DNA of 64,000 bases from Sinosporangium siamense (GCF_016863435.1 NZ_BOOW01000026.1:62001-126000), one strand, 5' to 3'; shown: positions 8,263 through 17,209, counted from the first letter of the stretch. Numbers and translations are program-made. Notes: a model not told the origin generated them from the letters alone.

Positions 8263-9507
8263 TCAGCCGTCGTCGCCCGCTGTGACGTCACGTGGCCGGA
8301 CGACGGGCGCCAGCCGTACATGCTCCGGGCGTATGCCGAAGCCGATGAAGCGGGGGGCCAGCAGCCTGGCGACCGGCGTTGTGGTCACCAGGCGGGGGAG
8401 CGGCCGCCTTCCCTGCCCGCCCTTCAGAGCCGGGCGGATCAAGCGCCTCTGCGCCACCCGCTGGGCGAACTGCGTGACCCTTGTGGGGAACTCACGGCGC
8501 TTTTGCACCAGAGCGAGGGTGGAGTCGGGGATGTCGGCCCCCGACCTCAGCGAGCCCGCGAGCAGGTTGGCCGCCGCCACGGCGTCTTGAATGGCGAGAT
8601 TGATACCGACCCCGAAGACCGGCGACATGGCGTGCGCGGCGTCGCCGATGAACAGCAGACCGGGCAGATGCCAGCGCTTCAGCCGGTTGAGCGCCACCAC
8701 GAGCACACTCACATCCCCGAAATCCCGGATCTCGGACATGCGCTCGGCAACCATGGGCAGCAACCTGGCCACATTCGCCCGGAAATGCTCGATGCCCGAG
8801 GCTTTGAACCGCTCGAAACCCCCCTTTTCAATCAAGTAGGCGAGCTGCCAGTGGCTCTCACGCCGGATGCACGCCATGAAGTGCCCGGCAGCGGCCCGCA
8901 GGAACGACTCCTCCGGATCACCCTCACGCAGCGGCAGCCTGAACCAGACCACGTCCATCGGCGCACCGAACTCATGCGGGATCAACCCCACCGCACGCCG
9001 CACATCGGACCCACGGCCGTCGGCGCCGACCGTGAGTTTCGCCCTGATCTCGTGCTCCCGGCCGCCGGCATCGCGGTAACGCACCCCGCGCACCACTCCG
9101 CCCTCACGGATCACATCGGTCACCTCGGCCCGCATTATCAGGCGAAAGGACGGATAACGCTTGGCCGCCGTGGTGATCAGATCGAGGAACTCCCACTGGG
9201 GGACGAAGGCGATGTAGTGATATTTGCCCGGCAACCGCCGCAGGTCCGCGATCGGAATGCCACCCTCGTCGGTCTGGAAGCTCATCGAGTGGGTCTTGTG
9301 GTGGGGAAGCCGGTGGAACTCCTCGGCCAGGCCCAGCTCGTCGAGCACCTGGAGGGTGGAGGGGTGGATCGTGTCCCCCCGGAAATCCCGCAGAAAATCG
9401 GCATGCTTCTCCAGCAGCGTCACCTCGACCCCCGAACGGGCCAACAGGAGCGCCAAGACAGCACCGGCGGGCCCACCGCCCGCGATCACACAGGTCGTGT
9501 CGTCCAT
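8263..9507 (-). CDS. FAD-dependent aromatic-hydroxylase-like monooxygenase
   Basis: A 414-residue flavoprotein of the PHBH/UbiH group. The N-terminal dinucleotide fold is VIAGGGPAGAVLALLLARSG with the Glu/Lys end of strand 2 (LLEKHADF). The DG motif is VGADGRGSDVRRAVG, and the second FAD motif is FIGDAAHAMSPVFGVGINLA. Such enzymes hydroxylate aromatic or polyketide-like substrates with NAD(P)H and O2; the substrate here is unknown. A GGGTGATG ribosome site precedes ATG 9507. No biosynthetic cluster surrounds it, so a catabolic or housekeeping role is as likely as a secondary-metabolic one. Confidence 0.85.
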   Translation of the reverse strand: MDDTTCVIAGGGPAGAVLALLLARSGVEVTLLEKHADFLRDFRGDTIHPSTLQVLDELGLAEEFHRLPHHKTHSMSFQTDEGGIPIADLRRLPGKYHYIAFVPQWEFLDLITTAAKRYPSFRLIMRAEVTDVIREGGVVRGVRYRDAGGREHEIRAKLTVGADGRGSDVRRAVGLIPHEFGAPMDVVWFRLPLREGDPEESFLRAAAGHFMACIRRESHWQLAYLIEKGGFERFKASGIEHFRANVARLLPMVAERMSEIRDFGDVSVLVVALNRLKRWHLPGLLFIGDAAHAMSPVFGVGINLAIQDAVAAANLLAGSLRSGADIPDSTLALVQKRREFPTRVTQFAQRVAQRRLIRPALKGGQGRRPLPRLVTTTPVARLLAPRFIGFGIRPEHVRLAPVVRPRDVTAGDDG

Positions 9508-9610
9508 AATTCATCACCCGTTGAGATCATTCCACGCGAGCCGCCCCCGGGGCAACATGACACGCACGCCACCATCCCCTGCCCCGAGAACCGCACCTGA
9601 CCAACCCATA

Positions 9611-9751
9611 CCCACGTACGGCTCCCGCCGTGAAAACAGAGCCCCACCAAGACCAGGCCCACGTACGGCTCCCGCCCTGAAAACCCGGCCCCACCAAGAC
9701 CAGGCCCACGTACGGCTCACGCCCTGAAAGCCCGGCTCCACCAAGGCGACG
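9611..9751. repeat. three tandem 47-bp repeats
   Basis: The block starting CCCACGTACGGCTCCCGCC recurs at 9611, 9658 and 9705, an exact 47-bp period. Copies differ by a few substitutions; the third is the most divergent at its end. It lies in the non-coding gap between the monooxygenase and LacI genes. Confidence 0.85.
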
Positions 9752-9866
9752 CACATCCCAGCAGGCAGGCGGGCGCCGGCGAAGCCCACCCCAGCGGGCA
9801 GGCGGCGCAGCTGCGCCCGCGGGCACCGGCCCTGGTTCCGCGCGGTGCGGGCTACACGGCGCACAC

Positions 9867-10113
9867 GGAGCGAGCGGGAGCCGTGCTTGAGCGGCGCAGC
9901 CCCGGGCACGCGAACCTGGGGCGACTGACGACTGACGACTGACGACTGACGACTGACAACTGGCGACTGGCGGCGCATGCGGAGCGGGCGGGAGGCGTGC
10001 TTGAGCGGCGCAGCCCCGGGCACGCGAACCTGGGGCGGGCGGCTGGCGGCTGGCGGCGCACTCGGAGTGAGCGGGAGCCGGGCTTGAGCGGCGCAGCCCC
10101 GGGCACCCAAGGC
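9867..10113. repeat. dispersed-tandem repeat with GACTGAC heptamer array
   Basis: The core TTGAGCGGCGCAGCCCCGGG occurs three times (from 9887, 10001 and 10084), flanked by GAGCGGGAG-like and GAACCTGGGGC sequence. Between copies one and two sit five exact GACTGAC heptamers (9923-9957) and two degenerate ones. Between copies two and three only GGCTGGC-type derivatives remain. Open frames across this block on both strands simply translate the repeats. Confidence 0.85.
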
Positions 10114-10284
10114 GCGGGTGCATCTATGGGCCGTGTGGCGCCGTCTAGGTCGCGGAGCCACGAGATATGCGACGACGCCGAGGTCGCGGAGGGTATGGCA
10201 CACACGGCGGCGCCCAAGGGGCATGACACGTGCGGCGCCGGCCCGGGTGGGGGGCGGCGCCGCGGAGTGGTGGTGTGGGGGCGG

Positions 10285-11304
10285 TCAGGTTGACGCGCGG
10301 GTCACGAGGTGGGGTGGGAGGATCACCACCGGTTGGGCCGGGGTCTCCCCGTTGATGCGGGCGATCAGCATGTGCGCCATGCGCCTGCCCATCGCGTCGG
10401 TGGGCTGGTGCACGGTGGTGAGCGGCGGGTCGGTGTGGGCGGCGGCGTGCGAGTCGTCGAAGCCCGCGACGGCTATGTCGCGGGGCACCTCCAGCCCACG
10501 CTCCCGCAGTGCGCGCATCGCGCCGATCGCCATCGTGTCCGACGCCGCGAACACCGCGTCGATCTCCGGGTCGAGCTCCATTAGCTCTCGCATGGCCATC
10601 ATGCCGCTGCCCTCGCTGAAGTCGCCGTAGGCGACCGGCCCGGCGGCAGCGCCGCCGCCCACGGCGTCGTGGAAGCCGGCCAGCCGGTCGGCGCCCGCGC
10701 CCATGTCCTGGGCGCCCGCGATCGTGGCGATCCTGCGGCGGCCTCGCATGATGAGGTGCTCGACCGCCTGGCGCGCCCCGGCGCGGTTGTCGACGTCGAC
10801 GTAACACACCGGGCTGAGCCCGACGGGTTTGCCGCCGACGACCGTCGGCACCCCCATGGCCTCCAGGTGGCCGGGCAGGGGGTCGGCCCCGTGTAGCGAG
10901 AGCAGCAGCACGCCGTCCACATGCTGGCAGGTTAAGTAGCGCGCGAGTCGCTGATGCTCCTCGGGCGACTGCGCCATCGCGAGGATCAGTTGGAGCCCGG
11001 TCTCCGAGAGCGCCGAGCCGATGCCGCGGATGATGCCGGCGAAGAACGGCTCATCGAAGATCCGCTGCCGACACTCCGAGACCACCAGGGCCACGGTGTC
11101 GGTGCGTCGCGTGACGAGGCTGCGGGCCGCCCGGTTGGGGACGTATCCGAGCTCGTCGATTGCTTGGAGTACGGCATGGCGCGCACGGTCGCTCACCTTC
11201 GGCGATCCGTTGACGACGCGCGACACTGTGCCGCGTCCGACTCCCGCTTTGGCGGCGACCGCCTCCAGGGTCGGACGGGCCGTCGCGCGGTGGATCCCAG
11301 TCAT
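10285..11304 (-). CDS. LacI-family transcriptional regulator
   Basis: A 339-residue repressor. The N-terminal helix-turn-helix and hinge read LEAVAAKAGVGRGTVSRVVN followed by GYVPNRAARSLVTRRT. A periplasmic-binding-protein-like sugar-sensing domain follows (VALVVSE, FFAGIIRGI, VDGVLLLSL, FAASDTMAIGAMRALRERG, VAGFDDSHAAAHTDPPLTTV). The ligand is probably a sugar but no transporter or glycosidase is adjacent, so its regulon is elsewhere or it acts on itself. A GGGGGC ribosome site precedes ATG 11304. The gap downstream holds only tandem repeats. Confidence 0.92.
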   Translation of the reverse strand: MTGIHRATARPTLEAVAAKAGVGRGTVSRVVNGSPKVSDRARHAVLQAIDELGYVPNRAARSLVTRRTDTVALVVSECRQRIFDEPFFAGIIRGIGSALSETGLQLILAMAQSPEEHQRLARYLTCQHVDGVLLLSLHGADPLPGHLEAMGVPTVVGGKPVGLSPVCYVDVDNRAGARQAVEHLIMRGRRRIATIAGAQDMGAGADRLAGFHDAVGGGAAAGPVAYGDFSEGSGMMAMRELMELDPEIDAVFAASDTMAIGAMRALRERGLEVPRDIAVAGFDDSHAAAHTDPPLTTVHQPTDAMGRRMAHMLIARINGETPAQPVVILPPHLVTRAST

Positions 11305-12139
11305 GAACCAGCCCCCTACAGGTGGTGGTCAGTGAACTTTCTCCTGCCATCGCGCGGGCCGCCGGTAAGGGACAGCCGGAGGAGTACATGGGTCCGGCCC
11401 AGACGCGTGTCCTATTGTTCCCGAGACTTTGCTGTTTCGCTGCCGAATGTGAGAGATAATCTCGTTTCTTTAGGGCAGCTGTTCGGCGCTTTCCTATTGG
11501 GGCGCGGCTCCATCGGGTGGGGGGCCATTGTCGTATCTTCCCGGCCGGGCCCATTTCGAAAAGGTCGCGCCCCGGTTTCACGGGGGTGGAGCCGCACACT
11601 GGGCAGTGCGGGGTCGTGCCTCACCGCACTTCACACCCTCTCGACATCCACCGTCTCGGGGAGGGACACCGTGGCCAGGGAATTTGGCGTGCCGGGATTT
11701 CCGAAATGCTTCCAGTGTGAGCCTTTTACACCCTTGTGGGTGATTGTGCATACGGAGGTCGTGCCGGTGCCGGCTCCTTTCCCGCTGAACACGCCGAGCA
11801 CGGTCCCGGCGGAGGCAAGCCCACTTCAACAGGGTCGAGCAGGGTGAATGAGGCCGAACACAATCCACCATGGCTGCGCGGATGTGCGAGGGCCTGTCCC
11901 TGTATGCTCCCGCCAAGGCCCCGGTGGAAGAATTCGCCTGGGGAGACGCGTCCGCCGGAGACGAACACGGGCCCACCGGAGGGAAAGCATCCGGCATCCG
12001 CGAACCGCGTTCCTTTCAGTGGACCTTTCCCTGTCCGTGGGCGTTGGTTCTTCCCAGCCGTTCTCGACATCCCCGAGACAGGGTCTGAACGGCGAGGTCG
12101 CGTGTGATTTCACGAGCGATCTGGACAAGAGGAGATGCC
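11305..12139. other. gene-poor stretch, nothing recognisable
   Basis: About 830 bases between LacI and an aldo/keto reductase remnant. Short frames on both strands show no family motifs, no ribosome site before a long frame, and lower GC than neighbouring genes around 11400-11560. It probably contains the LacI promoter and decayed sequence. Confidence 0.45.
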
Positions 12140-12376
12140 GTGCGACACGCACGGCTCGGCCGTACGGCACTGCGGGTGAGTCGCCTGTGCCTCGGCACGC
12201 TTGACTTCGGGGTGCGCACCACCAGGCCCGGCAGTTTCCGGCCGATGGGCGAGGCACTGAACGAAGAGATCAATTTCTTTGACACCGCCGACGAATATGG
12301 CCGGCAAGCGCGCAGGTGGCCGTGGTGGGGTGGCCGCATCAAGTTTCACGGGCACGGCGAAGGGGCCGTGCACTGA
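12140..12376 (+). pseudogene. N-terminal remnant of an aldo/keto reductase
   Basis: GTG 12140 is preceded by a good AAGAGGAG site and begins RHARLGRTALRVSRLCLGT, then reaches INFFDTADEYG. This is the exact N-terminal pattern of Tas-like aldo/keto reductases (strand 1 plus the DTAxxYG active-site segment with Asp and Tyr). The reading then becomes unrelated (RQARRWPWWG) and stops after 78 codons, against about 320 in the family. The rest of the barrel is missing, so it is a truncated relic with its start region intact. Confidence 0.75.
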
Positions 12377-12397
12377 CTACCGCGCACGGCCCCTTCG
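12358..12397 (-). terminator. terminator of the CHAP gene
   Basis: CGAAGGGGCCGTGC (12358-12371) pairs perfectly with 12384-12397 around a 12-base loop. It begins 15 bases after the minus-strand stop. The far arm overlaps the end of the aldo/keto reductase remnant. Confidence 0.75.
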
Positions 12398-12412
12398 CTG
12401 CTCTTGGTGCGT

Positions 12413-13084
12413 TTACACCTTCGCGTAAACGGGGTAGCCGTAACCGACGACGTCGGTCTTGTTACGGGTCCGGATCTCCACCGCGCCGTTGCCGGTGTTG
12501 CCCTCGACCGTGGTGATGGTGCTGCCGCCGTTGTCCTTCACGACGAAGCCCACGTGCTCGATGTCGCTGGTGCCGCCGCCGCCCCAGGCGAAGAAGACGA
12601 CTGCGCCGGGCTGGGCCGCGGTGCCCCAGCGGGCGTTCTCCTGGAACCACTTGGCGTGAGCGACGGTGTAGGCGTCCCAGCCGAGGGTGGGACGAATGCC
12701 GAGCTGGTCGCCGACCCAGGAGACGAACATATTGCACCAGGGGGCGTTGGCGTAGACAGAGGCGGTTCCGCCGCCGTCGCGGGCGAGGGTCTCCCGGGCA
12801 CGCTCGGTGCCCATGTACCACTGGTGGAACTTCGTGCCGCCGCCGCTGGCGTTCTCCTTGATGCCGACCTGAGCGGTGGCGAGGTCCAGGAGCTGCTTGG
12901 CGCTCACCTGGGGAAGGGACGCGGCCTTGATTTCCATCGGGCTCTGCGCGGGCTGCGGGGGCTGCGGGTTGATGTGGGTGTCGGCCATGGCGACACCGGA
13001 GACGCTTCCCGTGGCGATCGCGGCGCCGATCAGGCCGGCGGCGAGACGCTTGACGCACTTCGAGGTATGGGGGAACTTCAGCAT
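12413..13084 (-). CDS. secreted CHAP-domain peptidoglycan hydrolase
   Basis: A 223-residue exported protein with an N-terminal signal peptide (CVKRLAAGLIGAAIATG, cleavage near VAMADTH). A C-terminal CHAP-type cysteine amidase/endopeptidase domain begins about residue 65 (LLDLATAQVGIKE). The catalytic Cys sits in NAPWCNMFVSWVGDQLG and the His in DIEHVGFVVKDNGG, followed by TTVEGNTGNG. It likely cleaves peptidoglycan cross-links or the amide bond during growth or spore outgrowth. Its 5' leader is a ydaO-type c-di-AMP riboswitch, which fits regulation of wall hydrolases in actinobacteria. Confidence 0.9.
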   Translation of the reverse strand: MLKFPHTSKCVKRLAAGLIGAAIATGSVSGVAMADTHINPQPPQPAQSPMEIKAASLPQVSAKQLLDLATAQVGIKENASGGGTKFHQWYMGTERARETLARDGGGTASVYANAPWCNMFVSWVGDQLGIRPTLGWDAYTVAHAKWFQENARWGTAAQPGAVVFFAWGGGGTSDIEHVGFVVKDNGGSTITTVEGNTGNGAVEIRTRNKTDVVGYGYPVYAKV

Positions 13085-13099
13085 GTGCGGGTGTACTCC

Positions 13100-13290
13100 C
13101 TCGCTTCCATGCCGCCTACCGGGTTAGCTGACGGGTTCGGGCGTGGAAGTGCCCTACAGCGTTGGCTACGGGGGGCGTAGCCATTGCTGATTCACCCCGG
13201 TTGGGGGATGGGCTTCGCCGTCCGGTTGACGAACGAGGCCCAGTGGGTCCCCGGCTCCGCATCTTGCGGATTCGGCGGCCGTGATCCCCG
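13100..13290 (-). promoter_or_regulatory. ydaO/yuaA-type cyclic di-AMP riboswitch
   Basis: The minus-strand leader of the CHAP gene shows the conserved ydaO blocks in order: GCCGAATCCGCAAG, GCGGAGCCGGGGACC, ACCGGGGTGAATC, and near the 3' end CCCGAACCCGTCAGCTAACC followed by GGTAGGCGGCATGGAAGCG. This class is known to bind c-di-AMP and, in actinobacteria, often precedes NlpC/P60, CHAP or Rpf wall hydrolases, generally switching expression off on binding. The 5' edge is approximate. It ends about 15 bases before the start codon. Confidence 0.9.
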
Positions 13291-13783
13291 GCGGACGGAT
13301 GTCCATCGTGATCACGGTCCGGGCAATGTATCGGCAACGGGTGCACGTGTGGGATCACGTGCTTCGTATGCCGCGAGTTCCATCAAGGTAATACACCGGA
13401 CAACTGAACACAAACACCTCAAACCAGATATTTCTTGATCTATGGGACCTTGGTCCCGAAACCCCCTTATCTCACGGCGATAACGCGGCCTCACTCGCCA
13501 GGTAAAGGTTCACGGGCAGCCCATGGAACGGCCATGCGAACCCTCCGGATCGCCCCCTCCGGCGGGCCGCCCAGCGGGTGGCCGGAGAGGTGTCCCGTGC
13601 CCCCTGCCTGCGGACTCGCCGGCCGCGGCGAGACGCCCTCCCGGCAGCGGAACGCACGGCGAAACGGATCGGCGCGCATCGATGATCCGGCTACCGGAAA
13701 ACCGAACACGCGGCCCGCCAAAACCCTCTAAGGACCCGCCCAGGCCGCTTCCGCCGTACGGCGAAGCCCGCGTGGCCGACGGG
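13291..13783. other. intergenic with riboswitch promoter, no gene
   Basis: The AT-richer stretch 13370-13500 upstream of the riboswitch probably holds the CHAP promoter. The rest has only short frames without motifs. CTTCCGCCGTACGGCGAAG at 13747-13765 is a near-perfect palindrome just past the following minus-strand gene and could be its terminator. Confidence 0.45.
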
Positions 13784-14611
13784 TCAATCCCCGTAGACGT
13801 CGGGATCGGGGCCGACGCGGCGGCCGTTGTCGAGTGTGCCGATCGCCGCCATGTCCTCGTCGTCGAGTTCAAAGGTAAAGATGTCGAGGTTCTCCGCGAT
13901 CCTCGCCGGATTCGTGGATTTCGGAATGGCGATGTTCCCGAGACGCATGTGCCAATTGAGCACTACCTGGGCTGGTGTGCGCAGATGTTTCGCCGCCACG
14001 TTCCTCACCACCGGCTCCTGAAGCAGCCCGTGACCGCGCCCGAGCGGGCTCCACGCCTCGGTGGCGATGCCGTGCTCGGCGTGGAACCGGCGGAGCTCCC
14101 GCTGGGGGAGCCAGGGGTGGAGCTCGACCTGGTTGACCGCGGGCACGAGCCCGGAGTCCTCGATCACGCGGGTGAGGTGCGCCGTGGTGAAATTCGACAC
14201 GCCGACGGCGCGTGCCCGGCCCTCTGCGTAGATCCGCGCCAGCGCCCGCCACGTGTCCGGGTAGGCGCCGCGGGCGGGCACGGGCCAGTGGATCAGGTAG
14301 AGGTCGACCTGATCCGTCCCGAGCCGCTCCAGGCTCCTGTCGAAGGCCGCCAGGGCCCGGTCGTAGCCGTGGTCGTCGTTCCACAGCTTGGTGGTGACGA
14401 ACACCTCCTCACGCGGCAGCCCGGAGGCGCGCAGCGCCCGGCCCACGCCCTCCTCGTTGCCGTAGAGCGTCGCGGTGTCCAGGCTGCGGTAACCGGTGCC
14501 GAGGGCGGTCCGCACGGCGGTCTCCGCCTCGGTGTCCGACACGAGATAGAGGCCGAAGCCGAGCTGCGGCATATGCACGCCGTTGTTGAGGGTGATCTCA
14601 GTCGTGCTCAT
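13784..14611 (-). CDS. aldo/keto reductase (2,5-diketo-D-gluconate reductase type)
   Basis: A 275-residue NADPH-dependent carbonyl reductase. The TIM-barrel shows GVHMPQLGFGLYLV, the catalytic Asp/Tyr in YRSLDTATLYGNEEGVG, Lys in VFVTTKLWNDDHG, and His in DLYLIHWPVP. The NADPH tail is IPKSTNPARIAENLDIFTFEL. The reading extends upstream to 14749, but MSTTEITLNNG at 14611 matches family starts. It is a full-length relative of the remnant at 12140 only at superfamily level. It is not in an operon; its substrate (sugar keto-acid, aldehyde) is unknown. Confidence 0.9.
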   Translation of the reverse strand: MSTTEITLNNGVHMPQLGFGLYLVSDTEAETAVRTALGTGYRSLDTATLYGNEEGVGRALRASGLPREEVFVTTKLWNDDHGYDRALAAFDRSLERLGTDQVDLYLIHWPVPARGAYPDTWRALARIYAEGRARAVGVSNFTTAHLTRVIEDSGLVPAVNQVELHPWLPQRELRRFHAEHGIATEAWSPLGRGHGLLQEPVVRNVAAKHLRTPAQVVLNWHMRLGNIAIPKSTNPARIAENLDIFTFELDDEDMAAIGTLDNGRRVGPDPDVYGD

Positions 14612-14881
14612 GGGCAGATCATGGCACTTCGACGACGGAAGCCGTGCTGTCGCCATACCGAAGGTGGTGAGAAGAATTTGCTGAAGTTTCATGCAAGCGA
14701 GTTGGAAATCCACGTCAAGGCCGGTGAGAGCCCGCGAACTCCGGCACACTGAAAATCAAGCCATATTGCCGACATAAACCTGGAACACCCTGGAAACACT
14801 GGTCGGCCATCGTGGCCGCACATGGTGAGGACGCACGCTGAAACACAGGCGCGCCTTGACATGTGGGGAAAGAGGTGATGT

Positions 14882-15556
14882 GTGATGTGGTTGAGGTTGA
14901 GGGTCTCACTCCCGGACCGGCCGGGAGCGCTAGGCCAGGTGGCCCGTGTACTCGGCGCACTGGGGGTGGACATCCTCCAGCTCACGGTGCTTGAACGTGA
15001 GACAGGCAGGGCGGTGGACGACATCACGGTCGCCTGGCCGGGCACGCCCTCGGGGGAGCAGATCGCCGACCGGCTCGCCGCGGTGCCCGGCGTGCGGGTG
15101 GAGGGGGCCTGGCCGACCCGTGAGGTGCCCGGTGCGGCGCCCGACTACGACCTGCTGCGCCACGTGGCCACCGACCCGGCCCGCGCGTGCCTCACCTTGG
15201 TGGACGCCGTGCCCGCCCTCGTCGGCGGCGACTGGGCGATCACCCTGTCCTGTCCCGACGGGGAGGTGGTGCACCGCAGCATGCACACTCCCGACCCGCT
15301 GACGCCGGTGGACCTCACGACCGCCCTCGGCGTGCCCCGCCCCTTGGTCTTCACCTGGCAGGGCCTGCCGATGATGGGCATCCCGCTGGGGGAGGAGGCC
15401 CTTCACCTGGTGGTGGCCCGCACCGAGGGTCCGCCGTTCCATCGGGCCGAGCTGGACCGGGCCGCCCGCGTCGTCGAGATCGTCGCCCTGGTGATGACCC
15501 TCGGCGCCAAGAGTGTGCTGGCCGGAAGCGTGCCCGCGCCGGCCGAGGGCGGGTGA
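14882..15556 (+). CDS. ACT-domain protein
   Basis: A 224-residue protein whose first 75 residues form an ACT ligand-binding domain (LRLRVSLPDRPGALGQVARVLGALGVDILQLTV, the DRPG turn being diagnostic). The remaining 150 residues have a Roadblock/GAF-like look without a catalytic motif. ACT domains bind amino acids and regulate metabolism, and this stand-alone protein is probably a sensor or regulatory partner. GAGGTG sits about eight bases before ATG 14885, so the true start may be the second codon. It is convergent with the following ATPase gene (13-base gap). Confidence 0.8.
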   Translation: MMWLRLRVSLPDRPGALGQVARVLGALGVDILQLTVLERETGRAVDDITVAWPGTPSGEQIADRLAAVPGVRVEGAWPTREVPGAAPDYDLLRHVATDPARACLTLVDAVPALVGGDWAITLSCPDGEVVHRSMHTPDPLTPVDLTTALGVPRPLVFTWQGLPMMGIPLGEEALHLVVARTEGPPFHRAELDRAARVVEIVALVMTLGAKSVLAGSVPAPAEGG

Positions 15557-15568
15557 GCGCCCCGGAGG

Positions 15569-16861
15569 TCAGCGCTGCGGCGGGTCGACGCGCGAACCGT
15601 CCAGCTTGAAGGCCATGATGCGGCTGATGTCCACCGCGATCTTGCCGGTGTCGCCCGCGCGCCAGGCCGGGCGGGCGCCCAGCCGTACGATGAGGTCGGC
15701 GCGCCGGTGGCTGCCCGAGCCGCCGCTGCTGCCGTTGGCGTGACCGGGGATGTCGTTCTCGGGCGGCCCCGAGATCAGCCGGCGCACCATGCTCTTGAAA
15801 CGCCCCTGCGATCCGTTGCCGTTCGCCAGTTGCGCCGCCCGGCCGTGCGGGTCCGGGGGCTCGGGCACCGCGACGGAGGGGAGCCCGGCCTCCAGGTAGG
15901 CGAGCCACTCGTGCCCGTGATATTCGAGGGTGCGCACCCGCCCGGTGAAGGAGGGGCCGTCATAGCTCTCGGGCACGGGGGACAGGGCGTCGGGCCGGAT
16001 GCCGATGATGATCTGACTGCCGGTGAACTGCGAGATGGCATAGGCCCGGGGGTCGCTCCACGGGATCGTGAGCTGGTGCGGGCCGAAGTCGAGCATGATG
16101 AACTGGTTCTGCGGCGTGCGCACCGTGCAGGCCACCAGGTTGAGCTGCTGGGAGCTGAGGAAGGCGGCGACGAAGGCGGTCGCGGGGTCGTTGTAGATCT
16201 GCCCCGGCGTGCCGACGTCCTGCAGCACGCCCCGGTTCATGATCGCGATCCGGTCGGCCAGGGTGAGGGCCTCGACCTGGTCGTGTGTGACATAGATGGT
16301 CGTGACGCCCAGAGCGCGCACGAGCGCGGAGATCTCCATGCGCAGCTCGGTGCGCATGCCCGCGTCCAGGTTGGAGAGCGGCTCGTCCATCAGGAAGAGG
16401 GACGGCTGGCGCACGATCGCCCGGCCCATCGCCACCCGCTGGCGCTGGCCGCCGGACAGGGTGCCGGGTTTGCGGTCCAGGGTCTCGACGATGTGCAGCG
16501 CCCTGGAGAGCTCGGTGACGCGGTCGCGGACCATGCCCGGGTCCGCCTTGGCGATCTCCAGCGGGAACGCGAGATTGCCGCGGACCGTCCGGTGGGGATA
16601 GAGCGCGCCGTTCTGGAAGACCATCGCGACGTCCCGGTCGCGGGGCGGGAGGTCGTTGGCGATCTGGCCGCCGAGCCACAGGTCGCCCGAGGTGATCTCC
16701 TCAAGCCCTGCGATCATGCGCAGCAGCGTCGACTTCCCGCATCCTGACGGGCCGAGTAGAACCAGTAGCTCCCCGTCATTGGCGCGCAGATTCATCCCGT
16801 CCACCGCGAGGACGCCCCCGGGGTAAACCTTGGACACATTGTCGACGACGACGGTACTCAT
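15569..16861 (-). CDS. MalK/MsiK/UgpC-like sugar ABC transporter ATPase
   Basis: A 430-residue ATP-binding subunit. Walker A is LLGPSGCGKSTLLRMIAG, the Q-loop MVFQNGALYPHRTV, the signature LSGGQRQRVAMGRAI, Walker B LFLMDEPLSNLDAGMR, and the switch His YVTHDQVEAL. A TOBE-type regulatory domain (about 240-430) carries an unusual Gly/Ser/Asn-rich insertion near residues 365-395 (PENDIPGHANGSSGGSGSHR). No permease or binding protein is adjacent, so it may serve several distant sugar importers as MsiK does in Streptomyces. The start chosen is ATG 16861, with a GGGGGAACG site. Confidence 0.87.
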   Translation of the reverse strand: MSTVVVDNVSKVYPGGVLAVDGMNLRANDGELLVLLGPSGCGKSTLLRMIAGLEEITSGDLWLGGQIANDLPPRDRDVAMVFQNGALYPHRTVRGNLAFPLEIAKADPGMVRDRVTELSRALHIVETLDRKPGTLSGGQRQRVAMGRAIVRQPSLFLMDEPLSNLDAGMRTELRMEISALVRALGVTTIYVTHDQVEALTLADRIAIMNRGVLQDVGTPGQIYNDPATAFVAAFLSSQQLNLVACTVRTPQNQFIMLDFGPHQLTIPWSDPRAYAISQFTGSQIIIGIRPDALSPVPESYDGPSFTGRVRTLEYHGHEWLAYLEAGLPSVAVPEPPDPHGRAAQLANGNGSQGRFKSMVRRLISGPPENDIPGHANGSSGGSGSHRRADLIVRLGARPAWRAGDTGKIAVDISRIMAFKLDGSRVDPPQR

Positions 16862-17209
16862 GCTCGGCTCGTTCCCCCCGGGCCCTGCGGTGCCCGGATC
16901 CAGCAAATGTGCGTGTGTGATTGATGAGGTAGTACACCGCGTCAAGACCTGTCATGTCCATAGCCATCTCCATAGATGTAGTCATAAATCGTGCGTCACG
17001 GTGAACACACGTTGAGCCGATCAAGCGGCGGTCCAGGATTGTCCCAGCGCTTTTCCCGGACCGTGCCGGGACGGCGGCAGGACTAACGCCTGGGTGACCG
17101 CATGATGGCGCCCGGACGACCGCCGGACCGCGCCGGAACGAACGCCGGCCGGCGCTGAAACGAAGCCGGAAGGAATGCCGGGCCAAGCCGGCGTAACGGC
17201 CGGACCCAC
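16862..17209. other. intergenic, probable ATPase promoter
   Basis: About 350 bases. 16900-17010 is less GC-rich and probably holds the minus-strand promoter of the ABC ATPase gene. 17040-17200 is filled with CGCCGGACC/GAACGCCGG-like degenerate repeats. No gene seen. Confidence 0.45.

Noticed and set aside
9514-10224. Repetitive minus-strand frame of 236 codons
   Set aside because: Only translates the tandem repeats (SVVSRQS-like and RGCAAQA-like units); no start signal or known family.
11736-12107. 123-codon plus-strand frame in the gene-poor stretch
   Set aside because: No ribosome site, biased Pro/Gly/Arg composition, no recognisable domain.
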